NCBI GenBank assembly: GCA_000149265.1
Contig: CH003217.1
Coordinates: 675,174 to 739,173, forward strand
Direction of reading: 5' to 3'
Source: Ciona savignyi
Lineage: Eukaryota; Chordata; Ascidiacea; Phlebobranchia; Cionidae
Length of the DNA: 64,000 nucleotides
The position numbers and the translations under genes are program-made. Positions 49,301 through 60,132 of this stretch are shown piece by piece. The notes under the pieces are model-generated. The model searched no databases. It was given only the letters and a program-made list of their open reading frames with translations, and was not told where the DNA came from. How positions within the stretch are numbered: position 1 is the stretch's first letter; the number at the start of each line of letters is the position of its first letter.

Positions 49301-52300
49301 ATCTGGGCAGTCGGCAGCCGTAGATACGCCTAATGTCACAGTTCCCGGTATCGATTCTTTGTACCACACGTCATCAACAAGTTGGCCAGAACATGTCCCT
49401 AAATAGAAATGTGCTGATAAGTACAGCAGGTCGGGCAAAAGTGGACATATGGTTAATATAGTGCGGAAGTGGCAATAAGCCTCTTGTTTAGAGAGTGGTG
49501 TCATGTCAAAAGAAAACTTGTGTCTAAAAAAAACATTTCTAACCTGTTGTTGGTACATTTTCTACAGTTGAATTGGTAAACGTTGTTAATATCGTAAATG
49601 CTGTAGTGTCAGTCACAGCTGTAGTCAACTCAATACGTTCCACCGGTATTGGTTCGTTGAAGACCGGATCTAAATAAATACAATACTTAATCTTATATCT
49701 CAGTGAGTTAACATGCATATTCCATCATTCACGTAAGAGAATCAATCAGAAAACATTAAATATTTTGACCACACTTACCATTGAATCTCCTTTCCTCATT
49801 TTCTGAATTTGTTGAACATGTGTGTCCTGTAAAAAATAGAATAGAAACAGTTAAAATAGCTAAATTATGAAAATTATAAGGAAAATTGTATGCCAACGTC
49901 TACGTACTGGCCCGTTTTTTATATAATACAGAGCATGTATCGGTCGCGTTTACCATTCAACCAAAGGACTGTACAAAACACTTACTATTTTTCATTAATT
50001 TTTATTTTTACCGAGAGAAGTTTAGAACCCATGATGGGCTCGTCACTTAGACCGTTTTTATATAGGTCGGTATATGTATTGGTCTCGTTAACCATTTGGC
50101 CACACTACCGTACGAACTTACTATGATTGCTAGTCACTGGTTCGTAGCATCCACATGTCACCCTATGGCCGGTTTTATTACAGTAAGCATTGGCCGAGCA
50201 TCGTCGTTGATTGTTGGCACTCATACAGTCGTTGTAAGCTGCAAGATGAGAGGATGTTATGGCGGTCTAGTATTCCTGGCTAACATGACATATCTGCTTG
50301 TAGTTAGACTACTAAGAGTGCGCAAGGATGACTGAGAGTGAACCCCTCTTCTACTCAGCAAGTGAGGTGTTCGGTCTAATACCACCCAATTCAGGTTAGA
50401 CGCACAACTTCTTTTATGTGCGTGCACGAGCAAAAAAACAGCCTAAGTGGGTAAATTCCATATTACCACATTCTTGTGATGTTCGATAATTTATTACTGT
50501 TACTGACAGATAATATCTGTCAAGGGTCCAGCACCTGAAAGCCATTACAGTACCTTGTAAAAACAATGAGGACATTGGTGTAATTTTAGTTTAAACTATT
50601 AAACAATTGGGTTCAGAGTCAACGTCTGTTCCCAATTATATACGGATGCACAGCTAGTTTAAATGATTAATATATAACATTGTCCGCATGGTTTTAACAA
50701 ACTAAACCCGTTACAATAAATATCTACTTTGGGAGATATGTTTCTCACTTTAAACCGCCTAACACGTATACAGTAATTTAACTTACATATGGCACGTATA
50801 TTGCAAAGTAATTTAACTTAATATGGCACGTATATTGCAAAGTAATTTAACTTACATATGGCATTAGTATTTTTCTCTGGTTTGCTGCACAGACATGATG
50901 TCGAGTTAGGGCAGCGAATGCAAGATAGAAGTGAAGTCCCGAAGTATACAACTGAAATTAGAATCAATAATCGACATCATGATAAGATTGTTCATTGGGT
51001 TGATTGACGTCCAAACATAAACTGTATAAGTAAAAAATGATATATTGAAGCAGGATAATATAATTATTTTTCTCTCTTGGAATAAAAAAAAGTCTATAAA
51101 GCATCATCATACCTTTCCAGTGATTTACATACGTTTCAAATGTTTTTCGTTAACCCAAAAGTTTCTTAGATTCAGACAACATATGCTGATATGATTCTCA
51201 AGAACACAATAGACAAGCCAGTGGTTCTTCGAATTAGGTGAAGAATTACACAATTAACCACGAAAATGTGCCGAAACAACCAAAATACCTGTTGGTTGTG
51301 GCGGAATAGTTTCTACTGGTCGTGGAGGAATTGTTTCTGGAATATCTACAAAACATTATGATATTAAACAAAATGACTTCAAAACTAATTAAATTTTAAT
51401 CAAAAAATTACTAATCAAAAAAGTCTAAACGAGACATAGTTTAGATTGAACAATTCATTCGGCTACAGGACTACGGCTCAAACTTATTATTGTTGCTTAA
51501 GCAATTTGCTTACCATTTGAAGTTCCAGAATTATCCATAACATTTCCACATCCGCTTACGCCTTTTAATAAAAAATATACCATCGGGGTAAATAAACAGT
51601 ACATGTGTAAAAATTTCACACGGGTCCAAATATCTTACTTGCATTTACGCTTGTACGACATCCGCAAGTTACAGTACCGTTGTGGGAGTAACATAATGCG
51701 TTAGCTGAACATGGGACTTTGGTGTCCAGATTCATGCATTCTTTGTAACCTTGTTTTAAACGGAGCAGTTAGATACCACATTTTGCATTTTTAAACACTG
51801 GGAGCGAATTTGGGAACACCGCAGAGACTTAATTACAATTATTGACTCATTTGTTTACATTCTAGCAGTGTTTTGTTTCCCAAGACTTAGGTTTCATTAT
51901 TTGCAAAATAGCACAGGGTTTTTTATACCTTTCACATACAGATCCTAAAGTAAAGTAAGTGCCGTAAACACTTTACAACATTCGGTGATAAATTACAGCA
52001 CGCATTACGGGGTTCTGTTGTATTAAATAGATAAATGCATGGCTTCATATAAAAGTACGCTGTATTCCCAATACCGGTAAGGTGTATTGATGTTAGGTAA
52101 ACCAATATTTTTTTCGTAGCTTTTAAAACTGACAGCGTGTTTAAGGAAATAAATTTACGAGAATACAATTAGTTATCCTCCATTTAATAAGAGCCAATAA
52201 AATAGGTCCACGTACTTGTACATGATATGCCTTGTTGCCGAAACGACGCCTTGCACAAACAAGTAGAAGCTTTTTCACAACACATACATTGGCCATTCAA

Positions 52301-52861
52301 GTCGTTGGAAAAATCTAGAAAAAAATATTTTTCATTCACAAAATTTTAAGCATGAATTCGTGTCTTAGTTACACTTATACAAATTTCAAACATGGTTTTA
52401 TATGTCGTAGAACACTCACTCACATATATTGCGTAGGAAAAGATAGAAAAGTTATTTTCCGACCAAGTTCGTTATGATTAATGACATAACCCATAAACTG
52501 TGTTTCTAACGACAGCTCTACAGTTTAATTAACAATTGGACGGCTGTACAGCGAAACAGCAAACTAAAAGTAAACTTACACAATAACTGCCAAAAGTGCA
52601 CGTATACAGAACTTCGAAAAATGGTTGTTAATTGGATATCTTTAACTGTGTTTTAATGAACAGTCACTTGTATTTCCTTCGCATTTTCAACATTTTTAAC
52701 CTACGACGGATTACCATAACCGGCTAATAAGACTTATATATATATATATACGTATACTTACAAACATCGTGAGTTTGACTTCGTCCGACGTGAGTGCCAA
52801 CAAGTAAGAGTAACAGTTTAACAACAACAAAAATACCACGACAACCTGACGCACCTTTCAT
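41247..52861 (-). CDS. Adhesion G-protein-coupled receptor with duplicated EGF-like block (complete)
   Basis: Class B2 adhesion GPCR. Twenty-two exons (minus): 52762-52861, 52216-52314, 51639-51740, 51514-51561, 51289-51345, 50856-50951, 50122-50238, 49779-49826, 49544-49669, 49300-49398, 48850-48992, 48355-48513, 47029-47214, 45738-45956, 45218-45328, 44495-44632, 43852-43961, 43335-43542, 42903-43041, 42529-42686, 41998-42168, 41247-41453; 2841 bases, 946 residues, all phases consistent. Signal peptide about 1-27 (VVVKLLLLLVGTHVG). Cysteine-rich/EGF-like modules span 34-222, a Thr/Pro-rich linker to 264, and a HormR-like region 265-345 (DVWYKESIPGTVTLG, CPDG, VPCLNRC). The GAIN domain ends in a GPS motif at about 571-616 (CVYWNF, W, GCC, CLCTHLTNFAILM) with the His-Leu/Thr autocleavage site intact. 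The 7TM region is at about 625-900, including MGLTWLVGYLML in TM6 and SWIFAVLNAFQ in TM7. The tail is short and basic. Subfamily and ligand unknown; EGF modules recall ADGRE/ADGRL types. Confidence 0.92.
41671..41775 (-). mobile_element. Family A SINE-like copy, adhesion GPCR last intron
   Basis: Plus strand reads CCGAGCCAAGTTTTGAACCC, an internally duplicated GAGAGTCGGT, then ATCGGTCAAGTTAACCATTT and GGCCATACGACCGTACG. Lies between the TM7 exon and the final exon. Confidence 0.65.
44845..44945. repeat. Imperfect two-copy repeat
   Basis: GGGATAAACGTGGACTTTTC plus ATATACTATC occurs twice, about 60 bases apart, with a single substitution (GGAC/GGGC). Lies in an adhesion GPCR intron. Confidence 0.75.
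45003..45110 (+). mobile_element. Family A SINE-like copy, adhesion GPCR intron
   Basis: GGTCAAGTGGCTGAATGGTT, AACGAGACTGATTCACC, ACAAAAACGGTCTTGGAG and TAGGATTCAAAACTTGGTC follow the full family A block order. Opposite strand to the host gene. Confidence 0.7.
46271..46321. repeat. (AT)n microsatellite, about 50 bp
   Basis: Uninterrupted TA dinucleotides for about 25 units in the intron between two GAIN exons of the adhesion GPCR. Confidence 0.95.
47415..47668. mobile_element. MITE-like element with 27-bp terminal inverted repeats
   Basis: The left end, CCTCTAAATACTACAGGACC followed by GCTTGGA, is matched perfectly in inverted orientation at the right end (TCCAAGC, GGTCCTGTAGTATTTAGAGG). 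Inside the left arm GATCGCTTG repeats about four times; the right arm has a shorter matching ATCCAAGCG run. The 254-bp element has no coding capacity and lies in an adhesion GPCR intron. I see no clear target-site duplication in the immediate flanks. Confidence 0.8.
49903..49978 (-). mobile_element. Family A SINE fragment, adhesion GPCR intron
   Basis: GTATCGGTCGCGTTTACCAT followed by TCAACC, the complement of the family A left half. Lies next to a second copy in the same orientation. Confidence 0.55.
50010..50113 (-). mobile_element. Family A SINE-like copy next to a splice donor
   Basis: Plus strand reads CCGAGAGAAGTTTAGAACCC, ATGGGCTCGTCACTTAGACC, GTATTGGTCTCGTTAACCAT and TTGGCCACACTACCGTACG. 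On the gene's strand the element begins within about ten bases of the donor of the second EGF exon (donor G at 50121). Confidence 0.7.
50772..50866. repeat. Tandem triplication at a splice donor
   Basis: Three copies of a unit of about 34 bp containing AGTAATTTAACTTACATATG and GCACGTATATTGCA. The third copy spans the donor of the adhesion GPCR exon 50856-50951 (minus ATAT/GTAAGT). The first copy repeats the donor sequence intact; the middle copy has lost CA and with it the GT. Confidence 0.8.
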
Positions 52862-55760
52862 ACCTAATTTTGCCTAATCTAGTTTTATTTTTGGTTAAAT
52901 TTAATTGGTCAAATATAAATATTGCTGGAATACGGTTTCTAGTAATAAACATTAATTACTTGCTAAAAATTAATGCGGTATTGTTCTAAACATACACAAA
53001 TCAATTGAGTATAAACTACATTCTATACTTACAGAACATTTAGTGTCTATCCATAAAAGCTAACCTTATTAAAATATACGTGTAATGAAACGCATGAAAA
53101 CTTTCTTTTACATGCGATCATCAGAATCTTAGCCCTTTTCAAGTAGACGTATAACGATGTTCAGTCTATAGTCGTGACTCGATTCATTTCCTTTTGTTAG
53201 AAGTGATTTTGTCAAAATACGCAGTTTAAAGCATCAGTCGCATTGTGGCATTTTCGTGCTGTAATATGCACAAGAAAAAATAAGAGAGCAATAACCTCTC
53301 ATTTTTGTTAGTTTGCTCATTGGTGGTTGTCATCCGAAATGTGGCGGATTTAAATCGAGTTGGTAACTATAGTTAGTTTTCTTAAGCCAAATCGTAATCT
53401 AATCGTTTAATGTTTAAACCAAGACCGAAGTTGGCCTTATCGTATAAAGTAAATTTTCCAGCATAAATAAGTAATTTCTCTAATGGACAGCTGATTCAGT
53501 TAATCTCATTAAAAAAGGTAATAAAACTTGTTCTAGGTATTAGTTTATAAATTTACTACAAAAACAATATAAAAATTATTTCAAATAACAAAAACAAAAA
53601 AAGTAATATAAACAAAAGACAGGCATTTAACCATAAAAATGACCGCATGGCACTAGGTACGTTATCACACGGCGTTAAAATAGGATATCCATGTTTTGTA
53701 CTTGAGGCATCCTGTCGGACCGGATTATATTTACCAATCTTTCGCTTCGTTACCTGATCTTGTATTTGGCAATCGAACTCTCCTGCAATTCTACATTACA
53801 AAACATACATCGAGTCACCTTTAACCGCCACGGTTTATGAACTATTTATTCGTGATATGAATTTGCCACTTTGCTCCATTAACCTAATTGCTCATTTTTA
53901 TTTCGATTTTTACTAACCTTACCGATTTTACAGTTAGCTAAACCCAGCCTTAACCGTGAAATGAGCTTATAAATGATATATAGATTAAGTTGTGATGTGT
54001 AATCTAGTTGTAATAATAAAATTAGAAAACGGCCAATTATTTTTGGGTATTTGGCTATGCGACAAGTATATTATGGTTTACACATATTCGGTATAAGATA
54101 ATAAGTATCAAAATTTATTTTGTTTAGCAAAGGAAACCCATATACCTACTATAATTCTATCTCGAACATTTCAACTATTTCTACAAGTAGTCATTTAAAT
54201 AAATTTAAGCTCTTTCTTCAGACGGTTAAATTTCATTTAAAAGTAGATCTATATCGCGATTACCCTTGTTTTTGGCCTTCTAGTGCTGTTACAACCCTTG
54301 TATTTTATGCAAATAATACCAAATAAAGCACACTATCTGTGTGTATATATTATTTGTCTACAAAATGTTATTATGGTGCGAAGTCAAACCGATTGATCAC
54401 TGGTTTGTGTTCGGTTCTGTCTTGAGGGATTTCCAAGAAAATATTCAAGGTGGGAACGGGGTATCCGAGTCTTTTTATTTTTTAAAGTCTTAATAAGCTG
54501 TTTTCTTCACGGGGTAATATTATATTTATTTATCAAGTTTATATCTTAGAAGAGAATTTCCTGTGGTAACTCGGGGTAAGTAGAGCATTGTTCTTTTCCT
54601 AGTTTGATTTATTTATCTTCAACTTTCTTCACAATTTGAAGTAAGTGATCCTTATCGAAGTCCCAAAATATTGGCTGTTAAAGAATAATCGGGGTGAAAA
54701 TTTATAACAACAGCTGTGGTGCTTAAATTCTTGGGTCTGTAAAAAACGTAATTTAGCCAAATTTCGTCATTGCATATCCAAGCCATATATCTTACATTTT
54801 TTAAAGATTTAACTCTTTTGGTATTTTTTTCGTTTTATATAAAGCGTTAATGAGACTGGTCACTAGTTTTGGGGTTTTCCGGAAAATAGTTACGAATGGG
54901 TGTGGGGCGTACGTATAATTTTTGTTCATATACAAATTATCTATCCATTTATTTAAGCCTTGAGTTTTGCCGTACCATAAAAAATAGTGTATTTATTAAG
55001 CGAATTTTACTTAGGGGTATTTCCTGGGGTAAACTGGTTTTAACCAAAATATGATTGACATTGCCCATATTTAACTTTTTGAGAAATTTACCAACAATAT
55101 TTCTTTGCAATACGAAGATATCGGATAAAACGCTAAAAACGCTAAAAATGGTGTTTGCATTTTTCAAAAAAACTGTTTGCATTTTTCCTGATTGTGGGAA
55201 CTCCCCCTTGGGAATTTGTAAATTTTAAAGACGAGGCAAACCAAGGGCATGCTAGTTAGAAATCTTCAAAGTTTTAAATTGATTAAAGTGAAACCATAAT
55301 AACCTGATAAGGTAATCAATATTTAAAATATTTTAGTCGGCAGTATCGAAACGTAAATACAAGGTTAACTAGTAAACGCGGAAAAACACGGAATATTATA
55401 TAATTCTGAAATAACCTTGTACCACTTACCTAATATTGGCAAATATTTGTGGCGTGTTTACGAAACAATTTTCTTTAATATGTTTCTCCATTTATTTGCG
55501 GCCAATCATTTCTTTCATGACAAATCGTGCAAAATACAATATCCATTTGAGAAATTTAATTAAATGGAAAAGCTACCACGGTTAGTTGATTCTTTTCCAA
55601 AACAAAAAATTGGGCCTCAGCGGACTTATATTTTCAAGTTTAGAGCCGGTGGGCCATTTACGTTTCCAGTATTCCAGACAGTTTTTAACACGTCGGCCTT
55701 TCCAGTTTAGCTTTAGGGAAAGATTTTATTTTAGGAACGATTTTTATCTATGGAATTAAG
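52862..55760. other. Intergenic between adhesion GPCR and pentraxin genes
   Basis: About 2.9 kb. The left part should hold the adhesion GPCR promoter and the right part the pentraxin promoter. A 68-codon frame at 54120-54326 (SHLNKFKLFLQTVKFHL) faintly resembles a LINE tail but is too short to call. No clear repeat copies otherwise. Confidence 0.45.
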
Positions 55761-58129
55761 ATGTCTCTAAGAAAAGTAGTGATAATCTTTATGCTGCACA
55801 TTTTATTTTACAAAAAATTGGTTGGCAGTGGTGCATGTCAATCAAACCAAAATCAGGTCCAGATTTGCGCTCCTGTTTCAGGCCTTTCGACGCTTACCGG
55901 GGATATAGGTGGTAATTTAAAACCTACCCTCTTGTTAACTGTTATTTGTAGAACGTACATTTTTAAGCAATATTGTTTCCAATTGATCTCAACATCTTTA
56001 TTACATTGCCTGTTTTTTTAATCAATGTTACAAACAAATCCTAACGCGAAAGGTTTTGACAGGAACGGTTTCACAATTTAACTGGAGAGTCGTAGGAACG
56101 AAAGGAGAAAAGGGGAGTCGGGGAGCAACTGGACAAGCAGCAGGTATTTATACCTTACAGTTACCAATGTTAAATGGTAGCACTAACTTATTCATTTTAC
56201 GGGTTCACTTCTTAAACGAGATCAGTGTTTACATTTTATCTGAGTAACGCTATTGATAACCATGCTGTGCGGCTATAACTTAGTCACGGTCGGGCGGTTT
56301 TTACCATTACCGGTTTATTTTTAATGACGATGAATCAGTAGCAATCCGTGTTTTCTGTAAAATACTTTGGTAACTTGGAAATTTATTAGTTTCACCTTAC
56401 AGAACAAAAGCTAAAAAAAAACTATAATAAAACACCATGTATTATCCAATTACTTCTAGTTTTTATTTTGTCAACCAAATTACATGCAATAAAATTGTGT
56501 AAAGTTTATGTAGCCTAAATATGATTTTACAAAGTGCTGTTAAACACTTAATTCACGTTTTGTTTGTTTTGTAGAAAATGTGTGTCATTGCAATGAAGAA
56601 ATAGAGAGAAAAGAAAGAGAAATTCAAGAACTAAAATATGGTAAAAGGATGCTTAGATAGGCATGTTTGCTATTTTTTGTTTCTGTTAATATTTTATTTT
56701 AAATTTGCAAGAAAATGCGGATGTTTTATGCTCTATGGAAACCTTTACATTTCTATCCATACGATAAGGAAATATTGAGGAGTAAATGCAGTCTTATATT
56801 GTAGTTATTGGGTAAAGATTATCTACCAAAGAAAATTATCTGCATTTATTAATTTTAACTATAAGCCTCGTTATTTCAAGGTTGCCCAACTGTGCTTTAC
56901 ATTTTTCCTCGAGCAAATCAAGTGACGGATTACATTCGATATCGTTCATATGTCCCTCGGCTCTCTGCTGCCACTGTTTGTATGTGGTTTCGAACTTCTG
57001 GCTTCAGCGACGCTTGTTTGCTAAGCTATGCAACCACAAATTCGCGCAATAATGAAATGATGATTATGCTGAAGAATTCAAGAATTTTCGACTTCTTTGT
57101 TGATAATTACAAAGTAAAACGATTTGTAACCTTGGATATGACTAACAAATGGGTAAGAACACGTTAATCTTTTTTTTACTTTTCCACCAAAACATTTCTA
57201 TCAATACGTTTTCCAATAGGAATATATATATATAACCATGTAACAGACCTCGTTTAAATTCCTTTGTCATTGGCCGGACATGCTTTGTCGATTATTATTT
57301 TTCATCAGACCCACATGTGTGTTTGGTTTTCAACACAAACATCACAAGTTGGAATGTTCATCAATGGTACCAGTGTAGGGAGTTTCCCGTACAGTGGTGG
57401 GGTAATGCGAGGTGGAGGATCATTGATATTCGGTCAAGAACAAGATCGAGTGGATGCTAAGAGTTTGGACGCGGTGCAGTCTTTTAGGTAATGACAACAT
57501 TGATAGTCCGACTAAATATCCTAACCGGTTACACCCGTCATATGAAAAGCCCCGAATGCATTATAGCAGACGTCGCCTTAACCAAGAGGATCTAGTGCGT
57601 TAAACTAACGCTGTGGAAACCTTTTAGTCTTATGAAACTCATTGCAATAGCTCTCGATTCCCTAAATGCGACAGGAAGCACTTTGATGATTATTTTTGTG
57701 GTAACACCATCGGCATTTTTGTTGACAGAGAATGAAAAATATTTATGTATAAAAAAGCATTTTTAATTGAAACCAACGTGTGACAACTGGGACATAAATT
57801 CCAATTAAAATCTATATATTGCGATTGGGTAATCTGGTGGTTGCCAACTTGATCTATTTAAAATGATGACAATGGGTTTACTCAATGGTGTCCATTTGAT
57901 AAGCATATTGCAGAGATGAAACACTTGTTTAATTTTACCCTTCTCTTTTTATAACAGCGGACAGATTATAAGTCCAATAATTTGGCCTCGTGTTCTCAAC
58001 GAATCGGAAATTCATAGCATTACACACCGCTGCCTTTGCCCACGTGATCAAGTAATGACGTCAACCATTGACAAACTGGAGCTGTTCGGTGCATCAAAAT
58101 ACTCTATGTCCAAATGTATTATTTCGTGA
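55761..58129 (+). CDS. Secreted pentraxin-domain protein with short collagen-like segment (complete)
   Basis: Six exons: 55761-55911, 56063-56143, 56575-56640, 56881-57152, 57309-57487, 57958-58129; 921 bases, 306 residues. Residues 1-25 are a signal peptide (MSLRKVVIIFMLHILF). Five Gly-X-Y triplets follow at about 63-77 (GTKGEKGSRGATGQA). A short charged helix (NEEIERKEREIQELKY) follows a CHC pair, likely an oligomerisation stalk with inter-chain disulphides. The pentraxin/LamG domain covers about residue 99 to the end: DYIRYRSYVPRL, ATVCMWFRTSG, FGQEQDRVDAKSLDAVQSFS (the calcium-binding Glu-Gln-Asp of CRP-type pentraxins), and ISPIIWPRVLNESEI. The HxCx[ST]Wx[ST] signature is altered: HMCVWFST has Trp one position early. 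The exon 1 donor could be at 55909 or 55912; both keep phase, differing by one glycine. AATAAA lies at 58159. Neuronal or acute-phase pentraxin subfamily is not resolved. Confidence 0.9.
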
Positions 58130-58158
58130 ATAACTCACCTAAATCAGTGCGTGATGTA

Positions 58159-58164
58159 AATAAA
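58159..58164 (+). terminator. Poly(A) signal, pentraxin gene
   Basis: AATAAA 30 bases after the TGA stop codon. Confidence 0.55.
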
Positions 58165-60132
58165 TTTAAAAACGCAACGTTGTATTTATCACTTTAGATT
58201 AACCTATTACAATGGTAAGTGTACACATATCTAATTTACAGATTTGTCATCGCCAAGTATTGGGTATAACGGGATTTTTAAGCATGTTACTCTCAGGTAT
58301 TCTAACTTGCATGTTAATAGTTTTCAACGAACTTTAATTTTACGAGGAAGAAGAAAGATGGAAAATTGGAATACAAATAAAAAAGATGCGAACACCCCAT
58401 TACTATCTCTAAACATTTTTAGGGAAATCTCCAGAAATTCAATTCTTCTGAAACTAGTGATTAGTTTTTATTTGCCCAATAAAAAAAGAAAAAAACACGG
58501 CCAATTGGGTTGCATCTTCTAGAGGTGTTTGCTAATATGGCTTGAATCTGCGGGGGTATTTTTTTAGTAATTTTAGCAAGGAAATTTCTCCAGTGACCAA
58601 AAAATTTAGGCATGGCGCCGTTTTGCGAATTTTAACGCGGATTATTTTTAAACCGTCGATATTTCGGGACCAACAAGTAAGATGCTTTAATTTAAAACAT
58701 GTGTGGTGGAATATTCTTCCTTTAACAAATGCCGTGTAAATGTAACAAAGTAACAAAATATTTCTGGAAATACGCTATATATGACGATTTTTGTTTGAAA
58801 GAGTATCTAACAAGTATTTGACTTAAGAGCTGTGAAAATCAGGTTGAAAGTTTTATAACCAATCTAAGATGAACTAGATTTCCTTTTTACCTGAATTGTG
58901 GTAAATACTCCAACGAAACATTTCACAGTCTTCCCAAAATTTGACGTAATATTTAAAAAATTGCAATTAGCATATTTTTAACCCGCCATTATACAAGTAA
59001 TATTATATTAACGGTTGTAGATGTATACAAATTTAAACCATATGTATACAACTTTAGATATACTTTTTTTATTGCACAGCAAGAAGAAATTTGGTTTGGT
59101 AACTACATTAGTTTGTGCTTGCAGAAACAAAACTATAGAAGTCCGGTTGAATCTTTCTGAAATGTTACATAAAATGGACAGTACGTGTAAAAATCTGACA
59201 ATAGCATATAATATATTGTGTAATGAACATGGATAACAAGGTCGGTTTGTTACCTCAGGGAACAATTAAAACTTGGTTGCCAAAAAACCTAAACAGCTAA
59301 TGCAAGAAACTGCAAAAAATGCCAAAAATACACCTATTTTAACTAGGGCTGAAACGATATGAGTGAGAGCCCTTTTTAGTGAGTTCAGTTTGCATTGGAG
59401 ATATAAAAAGAATAATTGGTTAAACGCTACCTGAAGCTTACGCCCATATTTTCAGACGCTTATGCCTTTTTTGTCAGTTACGTCTGCATGTTATAGTAGA
59501 TCAAAGGTCTACTTTGCGAGGCCGACAATGAGATCTCTGTGGATTCCGTTGCGGGACAAAAACCGTGAATCTGTAAAGACTCGAAATTTCGATGTGGATC
59601 GTTAGAGACACCGGTGTTTAAAAGACATTTCTTAAAAAAAAGTTTTCATGTAAAATATTTGTTACGACAGCGTTCCCTACATTACATGTACTTTTATCAG
59701 ACTAAACAGAGTGCTAAACCAGCAACGGTTAGGGCATCTGTTTCCGGGAATATAAATTTTTTTGACCTTAAAAAATCCAGGTAATTGCATTGGAAGATCG
59801 TTCTACGGGAAAGCAAATTATAAAAACCTATGTCGTGTGGTCAGTCAATTAACGAGAAAGTGTTTGACCAACTGTCACCTCCATTCTATGAGAGTGAAAC
59901 ATTTCACATTTAGTCTTTATAAACGCGTGGTCACTAAAGCTAAATGCTGTTCGGTTCTGTGGATTAAGCCTACTATGCGAAGCCTATATATCGACTTTAT
60001 ATGGTACAATTCTAGAAAACTCCGACATCATTTTCTACTCGACAATTTTAAAATGTAACAATGCACTGAATAATAAGTACATCATGGATAAAGTAAGTTT
60101 TGTATATTGTTACCAATTATACTTAAAATTAA
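58165..60132. other. Convergent intergenic region between pentraxin and ASNS
   Basis: About 2 kb, AT-rich, with no gene I can support. Open frames at 58244-58522, 58532-58756 and 59762-60058 are lysine/asparagine-rich translations of AT-rich DNA without motifs. Confidence 0.5.

Noticed and set aside
54120-54326. Possible second LINE tail
   Set aside because: The SHLNKFKLFLQTVKFHL stretch is suggestive but short, lacks the upstream MGKLMYK-type segment and has no tandem 3' tail.
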